Of a DNA stretch of 64,000 nt, positions 43,106 through 52,331 are shown in pieces. A program made the position numbers and the translations under genes. The stretch is from Pseudomonas sp. DTU12.3 (GTDB lineage: Bacteria; Pseudomonadota; Gammaproteobacteria; Pseudomonadales; Pseudomonadaceae): assembly GCF_004124275.1 (NCBI RefSeq), contig NZ_CP027218.1, forward strand, positions 5,792,501 to 5,856,500, written 5' to 3'. A model generated the notes under the pieces. That model searched no databases. It was not told the origin of the DNA and saw only the letters and a program-made list of their open reading frames with translations. Each line of letters begins with the position of its first letter. The first letter of the stretch is position 1.

Positions 43106-45028
43106 ATGAGTATCTTTAGCCACTTCCAACAACGCTTCGAGTCCACACGCCAGGAAGAACTCTCGCTGCAAGAGTACCTGGAGCTGTGCAAGAAAGACCG
43201 TAGCGCCTACGTTTCCGCCGCCGAGCGTCTATTGCTGGCCATCGGCGAACCGGAACTGCTCGACACCTCGACCAACTCGAGGCTGTCACGCATCTTCTCC
43301 AACAAGGTGATCCGTCGCTATCCGGCCTTCGAAGACTTCCACGGGATGGAAGAATGCATCGACCAGATCGTCTCGTATTTCCGCCACGCCGCCCAAGGCC
43401 TGGAAGAGAAGAAACAGATCCTCTATCTGCTCGGCCCCGTCGGTGGCGGTAAATCGTCGCTGGCCGAGAAGCTGAAACAGCTGATCGAAAAAGTGCCCTT
43501 CTACGCGATCAAGGGTTCGCCGGTATTCGAATCGCCTTTGGGCCTGTTCAACGCCACCGAAGATGGCGCGATCCTCGAAGAAGACTTTGGTATCCCGCGG
43601 CGCTACCTGAACACCATCATGTCGCCTTGGGCGACCAAGCGCCTAGCCGAATTCGGCGGCGACATCAGCCAGTTCCGTGTGGTCAAACTGTACCCATCGA
43701 TCCTCAATCAGATCGCGGTGGCCAAGACCGAACCGGGCGACGAGAACAACCAGGACATCTCGGCGCTGGTCGGTAAGGTCGACATCCGCAAACTCGAGGA
43801 ATACCCACAGAACGACGCCGACGCCTACAGCTATTCCGGCGCGCTGTGCCGGGCCAACCAGGGCCTGATGGAATTCGTCGAAATGTTCAAGGCACCGATC
43901 AAGGTGCTGCACCCTTTGCTGACCGCGACCCAGGAAGGCAACTACAACAGTACCGAAGGGCTTGGCGCGATTCCGTTCACCGGGATCCTGCTTGCCCACT
44001 CCAACGAATCGGAGTGGCACACCTTCCGTAACAACAAGAACAACGAAGCGTTCATCGACCGGATCTACATCGTCAAAGTGCCGTATTGCCTGCGCGTCAG
44101 CGACGAAGTGAAGATCTACGACAAGCTGCTGTTCAACAGTTCGCTGGCCAAGGCGCATTGCGCACCAGATACCTTGAAGATGCTTGCGCAGTTCACCGTG
44201 CTTTCGCGCCTCAAGGAGCCGGAAAACTCCAACATCTATTCGAAGATGCGCGTCTACGACGGTGAAAACCTCAAGGACACCGATCCGAAAGCCAAGTCGA
44301 TTCAGGAATACCGCGATTCGGCGGGTGTCGACGAGGGCATGAACGGTCTGTCTACGCGCTTCGCGTTCAAGATCCTCTCCAAGGTCTTCAACTTCGATCC
44401 GCATGAAATCGCCGCCAACCCGGTGCACCTGCTCTATGTGCTGGAACAGCAGATCGAACAGGAACAGTTCCAGGCCGAGACCCGCGAGCGCTATCTGCGC
44501 TACCTGAAGGAATACCTGGCGCCGCGTTATATCGAATTCATTGGCAAGGAGATCCAGACAGCTTATCTCGAGTCTTACAGCGAGTACGGCCAGAACATCT
44601 TCGACCGTTACGTGCTGTACGCGGACTTCTGGATTCAGGATCAGGAATACCGCGATCCGGAAACCGGCGAGATCCTCAACCGTGTTGCCCTCAACGAAGA
44701 ACTGGAGAAAATCGAGAAACCGGCCGGCATCAGCAATCCGAAGGATTTCCGCAACGAAATCGTCAACTTCGTACTGCGCGCACGGGCCAACAACAACGGC
44801 AAGAATCCGACCTGGCTCAGCTACGAAAAACTGCGGGTGGTCATCGAGAAGAAAATGTTCTCGAACACCGAGGATCTGCTGCCAGTCATCAGTTTCAACG
44901 CCAAGGCCAGCAAAGAGGATCAGCAAAAGCACAACGACTTCGTCACTCGAATGGTCGAACGCGGCTACACCGACAAACAGGTACGGCTTCTTTCCGAATG
45001 GTACCTGCGGGTACGGAAGTCGCAGTGA
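43106..45028 (+). CDS. prkA: PrkA-family serine protein kinase (YeaG)
   Basis: AAA-type protein kinase of 640 residues linked to stationary-phase and starvation adaptation. The Walker A loop LLGPVGGGKSSLAEKL is near residue 110, and the C-terminal kinase-like region follows (from about residue 420). GAGG lies 7 bp before the ATG at 43106. It is followed by yeaH and spoVR, which form a conserved three-gene unit across Proteobacteria. The targets are unknown. Confidence 0.93.
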   Translation: MSIFSHFQQRFESTRQEELSLQEYLELCKKDRSAYVSAAERLLLAIGEPELLDTSTNSRLSRIFSNKVIRRYPAFEDFHGMEECIDQIVSYFRHAAQGLEEKKQILYLLGPVGGGKSSLAEKLKQLIEKVPFYAIKGSPVFESPLGLFNATEDGAILEEDFGIPRRYLNTIMSPWATKRLAEFGGDISQFRVVKLYPSILNQIAVAKTEPGDENNQDISALVGKVDIRKLEEYPQNDADAYSYSGALCRANQGLMEFVEMFKAPIKVLHPLLTATQEGNYNSTEGLGAIPFTGILLAHSNESEWHTFRNNKNNEAFIDRIYIVKVPYCLRVSDEVKIYDKLLFNSSLAKAHCAPDTLKMLAQFTVLSRLKEPENSNIYSKMRVYDGENLKDTDPKAKSIQEYRDSAGVDEGMNGLSTRFAFKILSKVFNFDPHEIAANPVHLLYVLEQQIEQEQFQAETRERYLRYLKEYLAPRYIEFIGKEIQTAYLESYSEYGQNIFDRYVLYADFWIQDQEYRDPETGEILNRVALNEELEKIEKPAGISNPKDFRNEIVNFVLRARANNNGKNPTWLSYEKLRVVIEKKMFSNTEDLLPVISFNAKASKEDQQKHNDFVTRMVERGYTDKQVRLLSEWYLRVRKSQ

Positions 45029-45140
45029 AGCAGCTGCAAGCTTCTAGCTACGAGCTGCAAGAACAAAGCGCGTAACCCACGGATGCCCGGGAAACTGCTT
45101 TTACTTGCAGCTTGAGGCTCACAACTTGAAGCTGCCCGGA
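45029..45140. repeat. AGCTGCAAGCTT-type intergenic repeat between prkA and yeaH
   Basis: It begins CAGCTGCAAGCTTCTAGCTA and ends CTTGCAGCTTGAGGCTCAC..., giving inverted outer parts. It is related to the repeat after argC (4571-4624). It splits prkA from yeaH and could separate their expression levels. Confidence 0.6.
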
Positions 45141-45149
45141 GGGCTTCCT

Positions 45150-46421
45150 ATGAGTTATGTGATCGACCGACGTCTCAATGGCAAGAACAAGAGCACGGTG
45201 AACCGCCAGCGTTTCCTGCGGCGTTACCGTGACCACATCAAGAAGGCTGTCGAAGAGGCGGTCAGCCGCCGTTCCATTACCGATATGGAGCACGGCGAAC
45301 AGATCAGCATCCCCGGTCGCGACATCGACGAGCCGGTGCTTCACCACGGCCGCGGCGGCAAGCAGACCGTGGTTCATCCCGGCAACAAGGAGTTCACTGC
45401 CGGCGAGCACATCGCCCGACCACCGGGCGGTGGCGGCGGACGTGGCCCGGGCAAGGCCGGTAATTCCGGCGAAGGCATGGACGAGTTCGTCTTCCAGATC
45501 ACTCAGGAAGAATTCCTCGAATTCATGTTCGAAGACCTCGAACTGCCCAACCTGGTCAAACGCAACCTGAGCGGCACCGACACCTTTAAAACCGTACGTG
45601 CCGGGATCAGCAACGAAGGCAATCCTTCGCGCATCAACATCATCCGCACTCTGCGTTCGGCCCATGCACGACGCATCGCCCTGTCCGGCAGCAGCCGGGC
45701 AAAACTGCGTGAGGCTAAAGAAGAACTTGAACGGCTGAAACGCGAAGAGCCGGACAACTTCGGCGATATTCAGGAACTCGAAGCAGAAATCGAGAAACTC
45801 AGCGCGCGTATTCATCGCGTACCATTCCTCGACACCTTCGACCTGAAATACAACCTGCTGATCAAACAACCGAACCCCAGCTCGAAAGCCGTGATGTTCT
45901 GCCTGATGGACGTGTCCGGCTCCATGACCCAGGCGACCAAGGACATTGCCAAACGCTTTTTCATCCTGTTGTACCTGTTCCTGAAACGGAACTACGACAA
46001 GATCGACGTGGTGTTCATCCGCCACCACACCAGCGCACGGGAGGTCGACGAGGAGGAGTTTTTCTATTCGCGGGAAACCGGCGGCACCATCGTTTCCAGC
46101 GCATTGAAACTGATGCAGGAGATCATGGCCGAGCGTTATCCAAGCAACGAGTGGAACATCTACGCGGCGCAGGCTTCCGACGGTGACAACTGGAACGACG
46201 ACTCTCCGATCTGCCGCGACATCCTGATCAACCAGATCATGCCGTTTGTGCAGTACTACACTTACGTGGAGATCACCCCGCGCGAACATCAGGCCTTGTG
46301 GTACGAATACGAACGCATCGCCGACGCCTTCTCTGACACTTTTGCCCAGCAGCAACTGGTCTCGGCCGGGGATATCTATCCGGTCTTCCGTGAACTCTTC
46401 CAGCGCAGGTTAGTGACATGA
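45150..46421 (+). CDS. yeaH: DUF444 / VWA-like protein YeaH
   Basis: A 423-residue protein of the UPF0229/DUF444 family. The N-terminal half is charged and contains a Gly-rich stretch (PPGGGGGRGPGKAG, about residues 91-104). The C-terminal von Willebrand-type domain has the MIDAS-like motif MDVSGSMTQ. It acts with PrkA and SpoVR by genomic association, and its biochemistry is unknown. The start at 45150 (MSYVIDRRLNG) follows GGAGGG. Confidence 0.92.
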   Translation: MSYVIDRRLNGKNKSTVNRQRFLRRYRDHIKKAVEEAVSRRSITDMEHGEQISIPGRDIDEPVLHHGRGGKQTVVHPGNKEFTAGEHIARPPGGGGGRGPGKAGNSGEGMDEFVFQITQEEFLEFMFEDLELPNLVKRNLSGTDTFKTVRAGISNEGNPSRINIIRTLRSAHARRIALSGSSRAKLREAKEELERLKREEPDNFGDIQELEAEIEKLSARIHRVPFLDTFDLKYNLLIKQPNPSSKAVMFCLMDVSGSMTQATKDIAKRFFILLYLFLKRNYDKIDVVFIRHHTSAREVDEEEFFYSRETGGTIVSSALKLMQEIMAERYPSNEWNIYAAQASDGDNWNDDSPICRDILINQIMPFVQYYTYVEITPREHQALWYEYERIADAFSDTFAQQQLVSAGDIYPVFRELFQRRLVT

Positions 46422-47980
46422 CCGCCAAAGAGCAGAAGCGCCAACCCATTTCCACCGGCTCCGAATGGACGTTCGAGCTGATCCAGACCTACGACCGCGA
46501 AATCGCCCGTATCGCGGCCGGCTATGCGCTGGACACCTATCCCAACCAGATCGAAGTGATCACCGCCGAGCAGATGATGGACGCCTATGCCTCGGTGGGT
46601 ATGCCGCTGGGTTACCACCATTGGTCCTACGGCAAGCACTTCCTCAGCACTGAAAAATCCTACAGTCGCGGGCAGATGGGCCTGGCGTACGAAATCGTCA
46701 TCAACTCGGATCCGTGCATCGCTTATCTGATGGAAGAAAACACCATCTGCATGCAAGCGTTGGTGGTTGCCCACGCGTGCTATGGCCACAACAGCTTTTT
46801 CAAGGGCAATTACCTGTTCCGCACCTGGACCGATGCCAGCTCGATCATCGATTACCTGGTGTTCGCCAAGCAGTACATCATGCAGTGCGAGGAGCGCCAT
46901 GGCATCGACGCGGTGGAGGACTTGCTCGATTCCTGCCATGCGCTGATGAACTACGGCGTTGACCGCTATAAACGCCCCTACCCGATTTCCGCCGAAGAAG
47001 AACGGCGCCGGCAGAAAGATCGCGAGGAACACCTGCAGAAGCAGATCAACGATCTGTGGCGGACCATTCCCAAAGGCGCGGACAAATACAGCGACAAGGA
47101 CAACGCACGTTTCCCGGCCGAGCCGCAGGAAAACATCCTCTATTTCATCGAAAAACACGCCCCCCTGCTGGAGCCGTGGCAGCGCGAGATCGTACGGATC
47201 GTGCGCAAGATCGCCCAGTATTTTTATCCACAGCGTCAGACTCAGGTCATGAACGAAGGCTGGGCGACGTTCTGGCACTACACGCTGATGAACGACCTGT
47301 ATGACGAGGGCCTGGTGACCGACGGATTCATGATGGAGTTTCTGACGTCACACACCAGCGTGGTGTTCCAGCCTGGCTTCGACAGCCCTTACTACAGCGG
47401 AATTAATCCCTACGCGCTGGGTTTTGCCATGTACCGCGACATTCGGCGCATGTGCGAAGAACCTACCGAGGAGGATTATCACTGGTTCCCGGAAATCGCC
47501 GGGACCGACTGGCTATCGACCATCAAGTTCGCCATGAGCAGCTTCAAGGATGAGAGTTTCATCCTGCAGTACCTGTCACCCAAGGTGATCCGTGACCTGA
47601 AGCTGTTCAGCATCATGGATGACGATCAGAAGGACGACTTGCTGGTGCCGGCAATCCATGACGAACCCGGTTACCGGATCATCCGCGAAACCCTGGCGGC
47701 GCAGTACAACCTGGGCAATCGTGAGCCGAACGTGCAGATCTACAGCATCGACCGGCGTGGTGACCGTTCGCTGACCCTGCGTCACCAGCAGCACGACCGC
47801 AAACCGCTCGGTGATTCCACTGAGGAAGTGCTCAAACACCTGCACCGCTTGTGGGGCTTCGACATTCATCTGGAAACCCTGCAAGGCGACCAGATCATGA
47901 AAACCCATCACGTTCCGCCACGCAGTGAACACAGCGAAGGGGATTACGGTCGGCTCGACCTCGCCGTCATCCATCTTTGA
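46418..47980 (+). CDS. ycgB: SpoVR family protein (YcgB)
   Basis: A 520-residue protein of the SpoVR family, named for a Bacillus spore cortex gene but common in non-sporulating bacteria. Conserved features are the GYALDTYPNQIEVI start region, the central VMNEGWATFWHYTLMND motif (His and acidic residues that may bind metal) and the HTSVVFQP segment. It overlaps yeaH by 4 bp, so the two are translationally coupled. The function is unresolved. Confidence 0.93.
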   Translation: MTAKEQKRQPISTGSEWTFELIQTYDREIARIAAGYALDTYPNQIEVITAEQMMDAYASVGMPLGYHHWSYGKHFLSTEKSYSRGQMGLAYEIVINSDPCIAYLMEENTICMQALVVAHACYGHNSFFKGNYLFRTWTDASSIIDYLVFAKQYIMQCEERHGIDAVEDLLDSCHALMNYGVDRYKRPYPISAEEERRRQKDREEHLQKQINDLWRTIPKGADKYSDKDNARFPAEPQENILYFIEKHAPLLEPWQREIVRIVRKIAQYFYPQRQTQVMNEGWATFWHYTLMNDLYDEGLVTDGFMMEFLTSHTSVVFQPGFDSPYYSGINPYALGFAMYRDIRRMCEEPTEEDYHWFPEIAGTDWLSTIKFAMSSFKDESFILQYLSPKVIRDLKLFSIMDDDQKDDLLVPAIHDEPGYRIIRETLAAQYNLGNREPNVQIYSIDRRGDRSLTLRHQQHDRKPLGDSTEEVLKHLHRLWGFDIHLETLQGDQIMKTHHVPPRSEHSEGDYGRLDLAVIHL

Positions 47981-48044
47981 TACGGTTCTGGCCTCCGAAA
48001 GTCTGACGCAAGGGTTATCCTGTCGGGCTAACGGAGGTTTTTTT

Positions 48045-49268
48045 ATGCAGATTTTCAAGGTTGGCGGCGCGGTTCGTGATCGCTTGCTGGGCAAACCGGT
48101 CACCGATATCGATTGGGTCGTCGTCGGCGCATCCACAGAGGAAATGCTCGCCAAAGGCTATCGTCCGGTCGGCGCAGATTTCCCGGTATTTCTTCATCCG
48201 AAAAGCGGAGAGGAATACGCCCTCGCCCGCACCGAACGCAAGAGCGGGCGTGGTTACGGCGGTTTCACCTTTCACGCAAGCCCGGAAGTGACGCTTGAAG
48301 AAGATCTGATCCGCCGTGACCTGACCATCAATGCCATGGCCGAGGACGATCAGAAAAACCTCACCGATCCGTACCACGGCCAGCGCGATCTTGAACAGCG
48401 TATCCTGCGCCACGTTTCCCCGGCGTTCGCTGAAGATCCCCTCCGTGTTCTGCGTGTTGCCCGCTTTGGCGCGCGCTATGCCGGGCTAGGATTTACCGTC
48501 GCGCCGGAGACGATGGAACTGATGCGTCAACTCAGCGAATCCGGCGAACTGCAAGCGCTGACCGCTGAACGCAGCTGGAAGGAAATCTCCCGGGCGCTGA
48601 TGGAAGATCAGCCGCAGGTATTTATCCAGGTACTGCGCGACTGTGGCGCACTGAAAGTACTGATGCCGGAAGTCGACGCGCTGTTTGGTGTGCCGCAACC
48701 GGAAGCCCATCATCCGGAAATCGACACTGGCCTGCACACTCTCAGCGTGCTGGAGCAATCGGCGCTGCACAAACAACCGCTGACCGTACGCTGGGCCTGC
48801 CTGCTGCATGACCTTGGCAAAGGCCTGACGCCTGAAGAAGAATGGCCACGGCATATCGCCCATGAGCATACCGGACTGAAGCTGATTAAAGCCGTAAACG
48901 AACGCTTCAAGGCGCCGAAGGATTGTCAGGAATTAGCCTTGCTGGTGGGCAAGTATCACACCCATGGGCACCGGGCACTGGAGTTGAAGGCATCGACGCT
49001 GCTGGAACTGTTGCAGAGTTTCGATGTTTATCGCCGGCCACAGCGGTTTGAAGAGTTTATTGCCGCGTGCGAGATGGATGCGCGGGGCCGTAAAGGACTG
49101 GAGCAGCGCAGTTATCCACAGGCGGATTATTTGCGCGGGGCGGCGAAGGTTGCGCGGGAGGTCGCGGTGCAGCCGTTGCTGGAGAAGGGATTCAAAGGGC
49201 CTGAGTTGGGCGAAGCGCTGAAGCGTGAGCGGCTCAAGGCCTTGAAGGCTTACAAAGACAACGCTTGA
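48045..49268 (+). CDS. cca: CCA tRNA nucleotidyltransferase with HD domain
   Basis: Adds or repairs the 3' CCA of tRNAs. The 407-residue protein has the class II head VGGAVRDRLLGKPVTDIDWVVVG with catalytic aspartates, the RRDLTINAMAE motif, and a C-terminal HD phosphohydrolase domain (CLLHDLGKGLTPEEEW, HIAHEHTG), giving the multifunctional type. The start at 48045 (MQIFKVGG) follows GGAGG. Confidence 0.96.
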   Translation: MQIFKVGGAVRDRLLGKPVTDIDWVVVGASTEEMLAKGYRPVGADFPVFLHPKSGEEYALARTERKSGRGYGGFTFHASPEVTLEEDLIRRDLTINAMAEDDQKNLTDPYHGQRDLEQRILRHVSPAFAEDPLRVLRVARFGARYAGLGFTVAPETMELMRQLSESGELQALTAERSWKEISRALMEDQPQVFIQVLRDCGALKVLMPEVDALFGVPQPEAHHPEIDTGLHTLSVLEQSALHKQPLTVRWACLLHDLGKGLTPEEEWPRHIAHEHTGLKLIKAVNERFKAPKDCQELALLVGKYHTHGHRALELKASTLLELLQSFDVYRRPQRFEEFIAACEMDARGRKGLEQRSYPQADYLRGAAKVAREVAVQPLLEKGFKGPELGEALKRERLKALKAYKDNA

Positions 49269-49270
49269 AG

Positions 49271-49358
49271 CAAGATCAAAAGATCGCAGCCTGCGGCAGC
49301 TCCTACATGGAAAATACGCGTTTTTCTGTAGGAGCTGCCGCAGGCTGCGATCTTTTGC
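49271..49358. repeat. REPIN, 'gtaggagctgcc' family, between cca and folK
   Basis: Inverted arms (CAAGATCAAAAGATCGCAGC... and its complement) are separated by about 19 bp. It lies between the convergent genes cca and folK and reaches within 3 bp of the folK stop. The A/T-rich ends may help terminate transcription. Confidence 0.85.
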
Positions 49359-49360
49359 TT

Positions 49361-49876
49361 TTAAAGGTTCTCAGGCGTGAGCTGCTCGCCGCGCCACTCA
49401 AACCCGACCGGTGCCAGCACCTGATCAATCTGCGCCTCTGCCCACAACGTCGCGAAGCTTTTTCCCACACCCGGATGCACGCGATCCGGCGCAATCAGCG
49501 ACAACGGCCACAGCACAAAGGCATTCTTCAGAATTTCAGCACGCGGCAGCACCAGGCCGTCAAAGTTACCGACCAGCTCGCCATACAGCAGCACGTCGAT
49601 ATCCAGCGGCAAACCCTTGCGATCCGGCGCGTAACGGCCGTTATCCGCCTCGATGAATTTCAAGCGGCGATCCAGTTCCATCAACGGCAGATCGGTATAG
49701 GCCGAGACCACAAAGTTGATGAACGGCCCGCTCTTGATCCCCACAGGCGCGCTCTCGAACACCGCCGAACAGCGGATATCGACAAGAAACTTCGCCAATG
49801 CATCGAGGCCTGCGCGCAAATGGGTTTCGCGCTCGATATTGCTACCGAGCCCGAGATAGACCTGAGTCAGCGACAT
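49361..49876 (-). CDS. folK: 6-hydroxymethyl-dihydropterin pyrophosphokinase
   Basis: Folate pathway enzyme that pyrophosphorylates 6-hydroxymethyl-7,8-dihydropterin. The 171-residue protein begins VYLGLGSNIERETHL and has the metal-binding GLPLDIDVLLYG and PRAEILKNAFVLWPL segments. The ATG at 49876 lies inside the end of folB, with an overlap of 10 bp. Confidence 0.94.
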   Translation of the reverse strand: MSLTQVYLGLGSNIERETHLRAGLDALAKFLVDIRCSAVFESAPVGIKSGPFINFVVSAYTDLPLMELDRRLKFIEADNGRYAPDRKGLPLDIDVLLYGELVGNFDGLVLPRAEILKNAFVLWPLSLIAPDRVHPGVGKSFATLWAEAQIDQVLAPVGFEWRGEQLTPENL

Positions 49877-50223
49877 CCGCGCTCGATCTCCACACCCACG
49901 CCACCCTTCGCAGCCGGTACAGCGCCAGGCTTGGTCAGCTTCAAGCGAACCCAATTAATCTTGAACTCGCTCATCAGCACTTCGACCAGACGCTCGGCGA
50001 AGGTCTCGACCAGTTGAAACTGCGCCTGCTCGGCAAAGGCCTGGATGCGCGTGGAAACACTGGCGTAGTCGAGCGCCAGGGTCAGATCGTCACCGGCGGC
50101 GGCCGGACGATTGTCCCAGGCGAAGCTCAGATCAAGGCGCAGGCACTGTCGGATGCCGCGCTCCCAGTCGTAGGCACCGATCACGGTGTCAACTTCCAGG
50201 CCCTCGATAAACACTCTGTCCAA
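49867..50223 (-). CDS. folB: Dihydroneopterin aldolase
   Basis: Cleaves dihydroneopterin in folate synthesis. The 118-residue protein starts DRVFIEGLEVDTVIGAYDWERG and has the conserved EAFAEQ-type and LVETFAERLVEVL segments. The TTG at 50223 is chosen as start because GGAG lies 8 bp upstream and the length fits the family. It is followed by folK with an overlap. Confidence 0.92.
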   Translation of the reverse strand: MDRVFIEGLEVDTVIGAYDWERGIRQCLRLDLSFAWDNRPAAAGDDLTLALDYASVSTRIQAFAEQAQFQLVETFAERLVEVLMSEFKINWVRLKLTKPGAVPAAKGGVGVEIERGCR

Positions 50224-50297
50224 GCACTTTTCTCCGCTGCACGACAAGGGCGCAATGCGCCGTTAGAATCAGGGCGTCCTCGCCCGGAATAGTTAGC

Positions 50298-50867
50298 ATG
50301 TTTTGGTTACTGGCGACTCTCGCCTACCTGCTCGGCTCGCTGTCCTTTGCCATTTTGCTCAGCCGCCTGACCGGAAATCCGGATCCGCGAATGAGTGGCT
50401 CGGGTAATGCCGGCGCCACCAACATGCTGCGCCTGGTCGGTCGCAAACTGGCGATCCTGACCTTGCTGGGTGATCTGTGCAAAGGCCTCGTGCCGGTGCT
50501 GATCGCAGCGGCTGTGGGCCTTTCTCTTCAGGATCAGGCGTGGATCGGCGTGTGTGCCGTAATCGGTCACCTGTTCCCGCTGTATTTTCGCTTCCGTGGC
50601 GGCAAAGGCGTCGCCACCGCTGCCGGCATGCTGCTGGGTCTGTATCCCCCCGCCGCGCTGCTGGCAGTATGCGCCTGGTTGCTGACGTTTTACCTGACCC
50701 GCACCAGCTCGCTCGCTGCGCTGATCGCCACGCCACTGACCCTGCCGTTGCTGGCCTGGCAGGAACCGGAGGCGCTGTTGCCGATGAGCGCGCTGACACT
50801 GCTGATCGTCTGGCGTCACCGCGGCAATCTACGCGACCTGTTTGCCGGGCGCGAACGGCATTTTTAA
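50298..50867 (+). CDS. plsY: Glycerol-3-phosphate acyltransferase PlsY
   Basis: Polytopic membrane enzyme that acylates glycerol-3-phosphate from acyl-phosphate, the first step of phospholipid synthesis. The 189-residue protein has the three loop motifs: GSGNAGATNMLR, RFRGGKGVATAAGMLLG, and a late TSSLAALIATPL-type segment. It has about five helices. It is divergent from folB and convergent with tsaD. Confidence 0.94.
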   Translation: MFWLLATLAYLLGSLSFAILLSRLTGNPDPRMSGSGNAGATNMLRLVGRKLAILTLLGDLCKGLVPVLIAAAVGLSLQDQAWIGVCAVIGHLFPLYFRFRGGKGVATAAGMLLGLYPPAALLAVCAWLLTFYLTRTSSLAALIATPLTLPLLAWQEPEALLPMSALTLLIVWRHRGNLRDLFAGRERHF

Positions 50868-50890
50868 ATACCGCTCATGAGCGCCGCTCA

Positions 50891-51916
50891 TCACAACGCC
50901 GACAACTGCTCCATCGGCCAACGTGCCTGCACGCTGATCGCCAGGCTTTCCTGCTGACCGGCCTGCAAACGCTGGCAACCGGCAAACGCGATCATCGCGC
51001 CGTTGTCGGTGCAGAATTCAGGACGGGCATAAAACACATCGCCCTTCATGTCGCCGAGCATTTTCTCCAGCGAAACGCGCAAGGCCTTGTTGGCACTGAC
51101 GCCGCCAGCGATCACCAGACGCTTCATGCCCGCCTGTTTCAGGGCACGCTTGCACTTGATGGTCAAAGTCTCCACCACGGCCTGCTGGAACGCCAGCGCG
51201 ATGTCGCAACGGGCTTGCTCGTTGTCGTCCCCGGCGCTGACGCACTGCTGCCAGGCGTTGAGCGCAGAGGTTTTCAGACCACTGAAGCTGAATTGCAGAC
51301 CCGGGCGATCGCACATCGGACGCGGAAAGGTGAAACGTCCTGCGACGCCCTGCTCCGCCAACTTGGCGATTTCCGGCCCACCCGGATAATTGAGGCCCAT
51401 CATTTTCGCGGTTTTGTCGAATGCTTCACCGGCAGCGTCGTCGAGCGTCTCGCCGAGCAGGCTGTATTGGCCGATGCCATCGACCTGAACCAGCTGCGTA
51501 TGACCGCCGGAGACCAACAAAGCGACGAACGGGAATTCCGGCGGTTCTGGCTCCAGCATCGGCGCGAGCAAATGCCCTTCCATGTGGTGCACGCCAAGCG
51601 CCGGAATGCCCCAGGCAAACGCCAGCGCCTGGGCGCAGGAAGCACCGACCAACAGCGCGCCAACCAGGCCAGGACCCGCGGTATAGGCGATTGCATCGAT
51701 CTCGGTCGGCACGCAGCCTGCCTCGGCCAACACCTGACGAATCAAGGGCAGCATGCGCTTGACGTGGTCACGCGAGGCGAGTTCCGGCACCACACCGCCA
51801 TAGGCGCGGTGCAGGTCGATCTGGCTGAACAGTGCGTCAGCCAGCAGGCCGCGTTCACTGTCATATAATGCGACGCCGGTTTCGTCGCAGGAGGTTTCTA
51901 ATCCCAGTACTAGCAT
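50891..51916 (-). CDS. tsaD: tRNA N6-adenosine threonylcarbamoyltransferase TsaD
   Basis: Catalytic subunit that places the t6A modification at position 37 of ANN-decoding tRNAs. The 341-residue protein starts VLGLETSCDETGVALYD and has the metal-binding HHMEGHLLAPML, SGGHTQLV and the late VIAGGVSANKALR motif. It is divergent from rpsU, as is usual in this locus. Confidence 0.96.
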   Translation of the reverse strand: MLVLGLETSCDETGVALYDSERGLLADALFSQIDLHRAYGGVVPELASRDHVKRMLPLIRQVLAEAGCVPTEIDAIAYTAGPGLVGALLVGASCAQALAFAWGIPALGVHHMEGHLLAPMLEPEPPEFPFVALLVSGGHTQLVQVDGIGQYSLLGETLDDAAGEAFDKTAKMMGLNYPGGPEIAKLAEQGVAGRFTFPRPMCDRPGLQFSFSGLKTSALNAWQQCVSAGDDNEQARCDIALAFQQAVVETLTIKCKRALKQAGMKRLVIAGGVSANKALRVSLEKMLGDMKGDVFYARPEFCTDNGAMIAFAGCQRLQAGQQESLAISVQARWPMEQLSAL

Positions 51917-52115
51917 GGGTTTGCGCCTTGTTTAGGCTGAATTCGAAGGCGCGCATAATAGTCGTCGCGGGATGCCCCGACCAGCGGTTTTCGATCAGAG
52001 GCTTTGCATTCCGAGCGATGAGGGGTTAACATCCGCAACCCTTAAAAACCGACGTCTTCAAGTGCTCTTTTGCCGCGAGGATGTTGACCCCGGTAATGAA
52101 TGAAGGTAGCTCTGG
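51917..52115. promoter_or_regulatory. Divergent promoter region tsaD / rpsU
   Basis: A plus-strand CATAAT at about 51955-51960 with TTTAGG 17 bp upstream is a moderate sigma-70 candidate for rpsU. A second, weaker TTGACC lies at about 52085. AAGG is 9 bp before the rpsU ATG. Confidence 0.35.
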
Positions 52116-52331
52116 ATGCCAGCCGTCAAAGTTAAAGAGAACGAACCCTTCGACGTAGCTCTGCGTCGTTTCAAGCGCTCCTGCGAAAAAGCCGGTGTAC
52201 TGGCTGAAGTTCGTAGCCGCGAATTTTACGAGAAGCCAACTTCTGAGCGTAAGCGCAAAGCAGCAGCCGCTGTTAAGCGTCACGCCAAGAAAGTTCAGCG
52301 CGAACAGCGCCGCGCCGTTCGTCTGTACTAA
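52116..52331 (+). CDS. rpsU: Ribosomal protein bS21
   Basis: Small basic 30S protein of 71 residues, starting [19 protein letters not shown] and ending in an Arg/Lys-rich helix ([20 protein letters not shown]). It opens the classical rpsU-dnaG-rpoD macromolecular synthesis operon. Confidence 0.97.
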
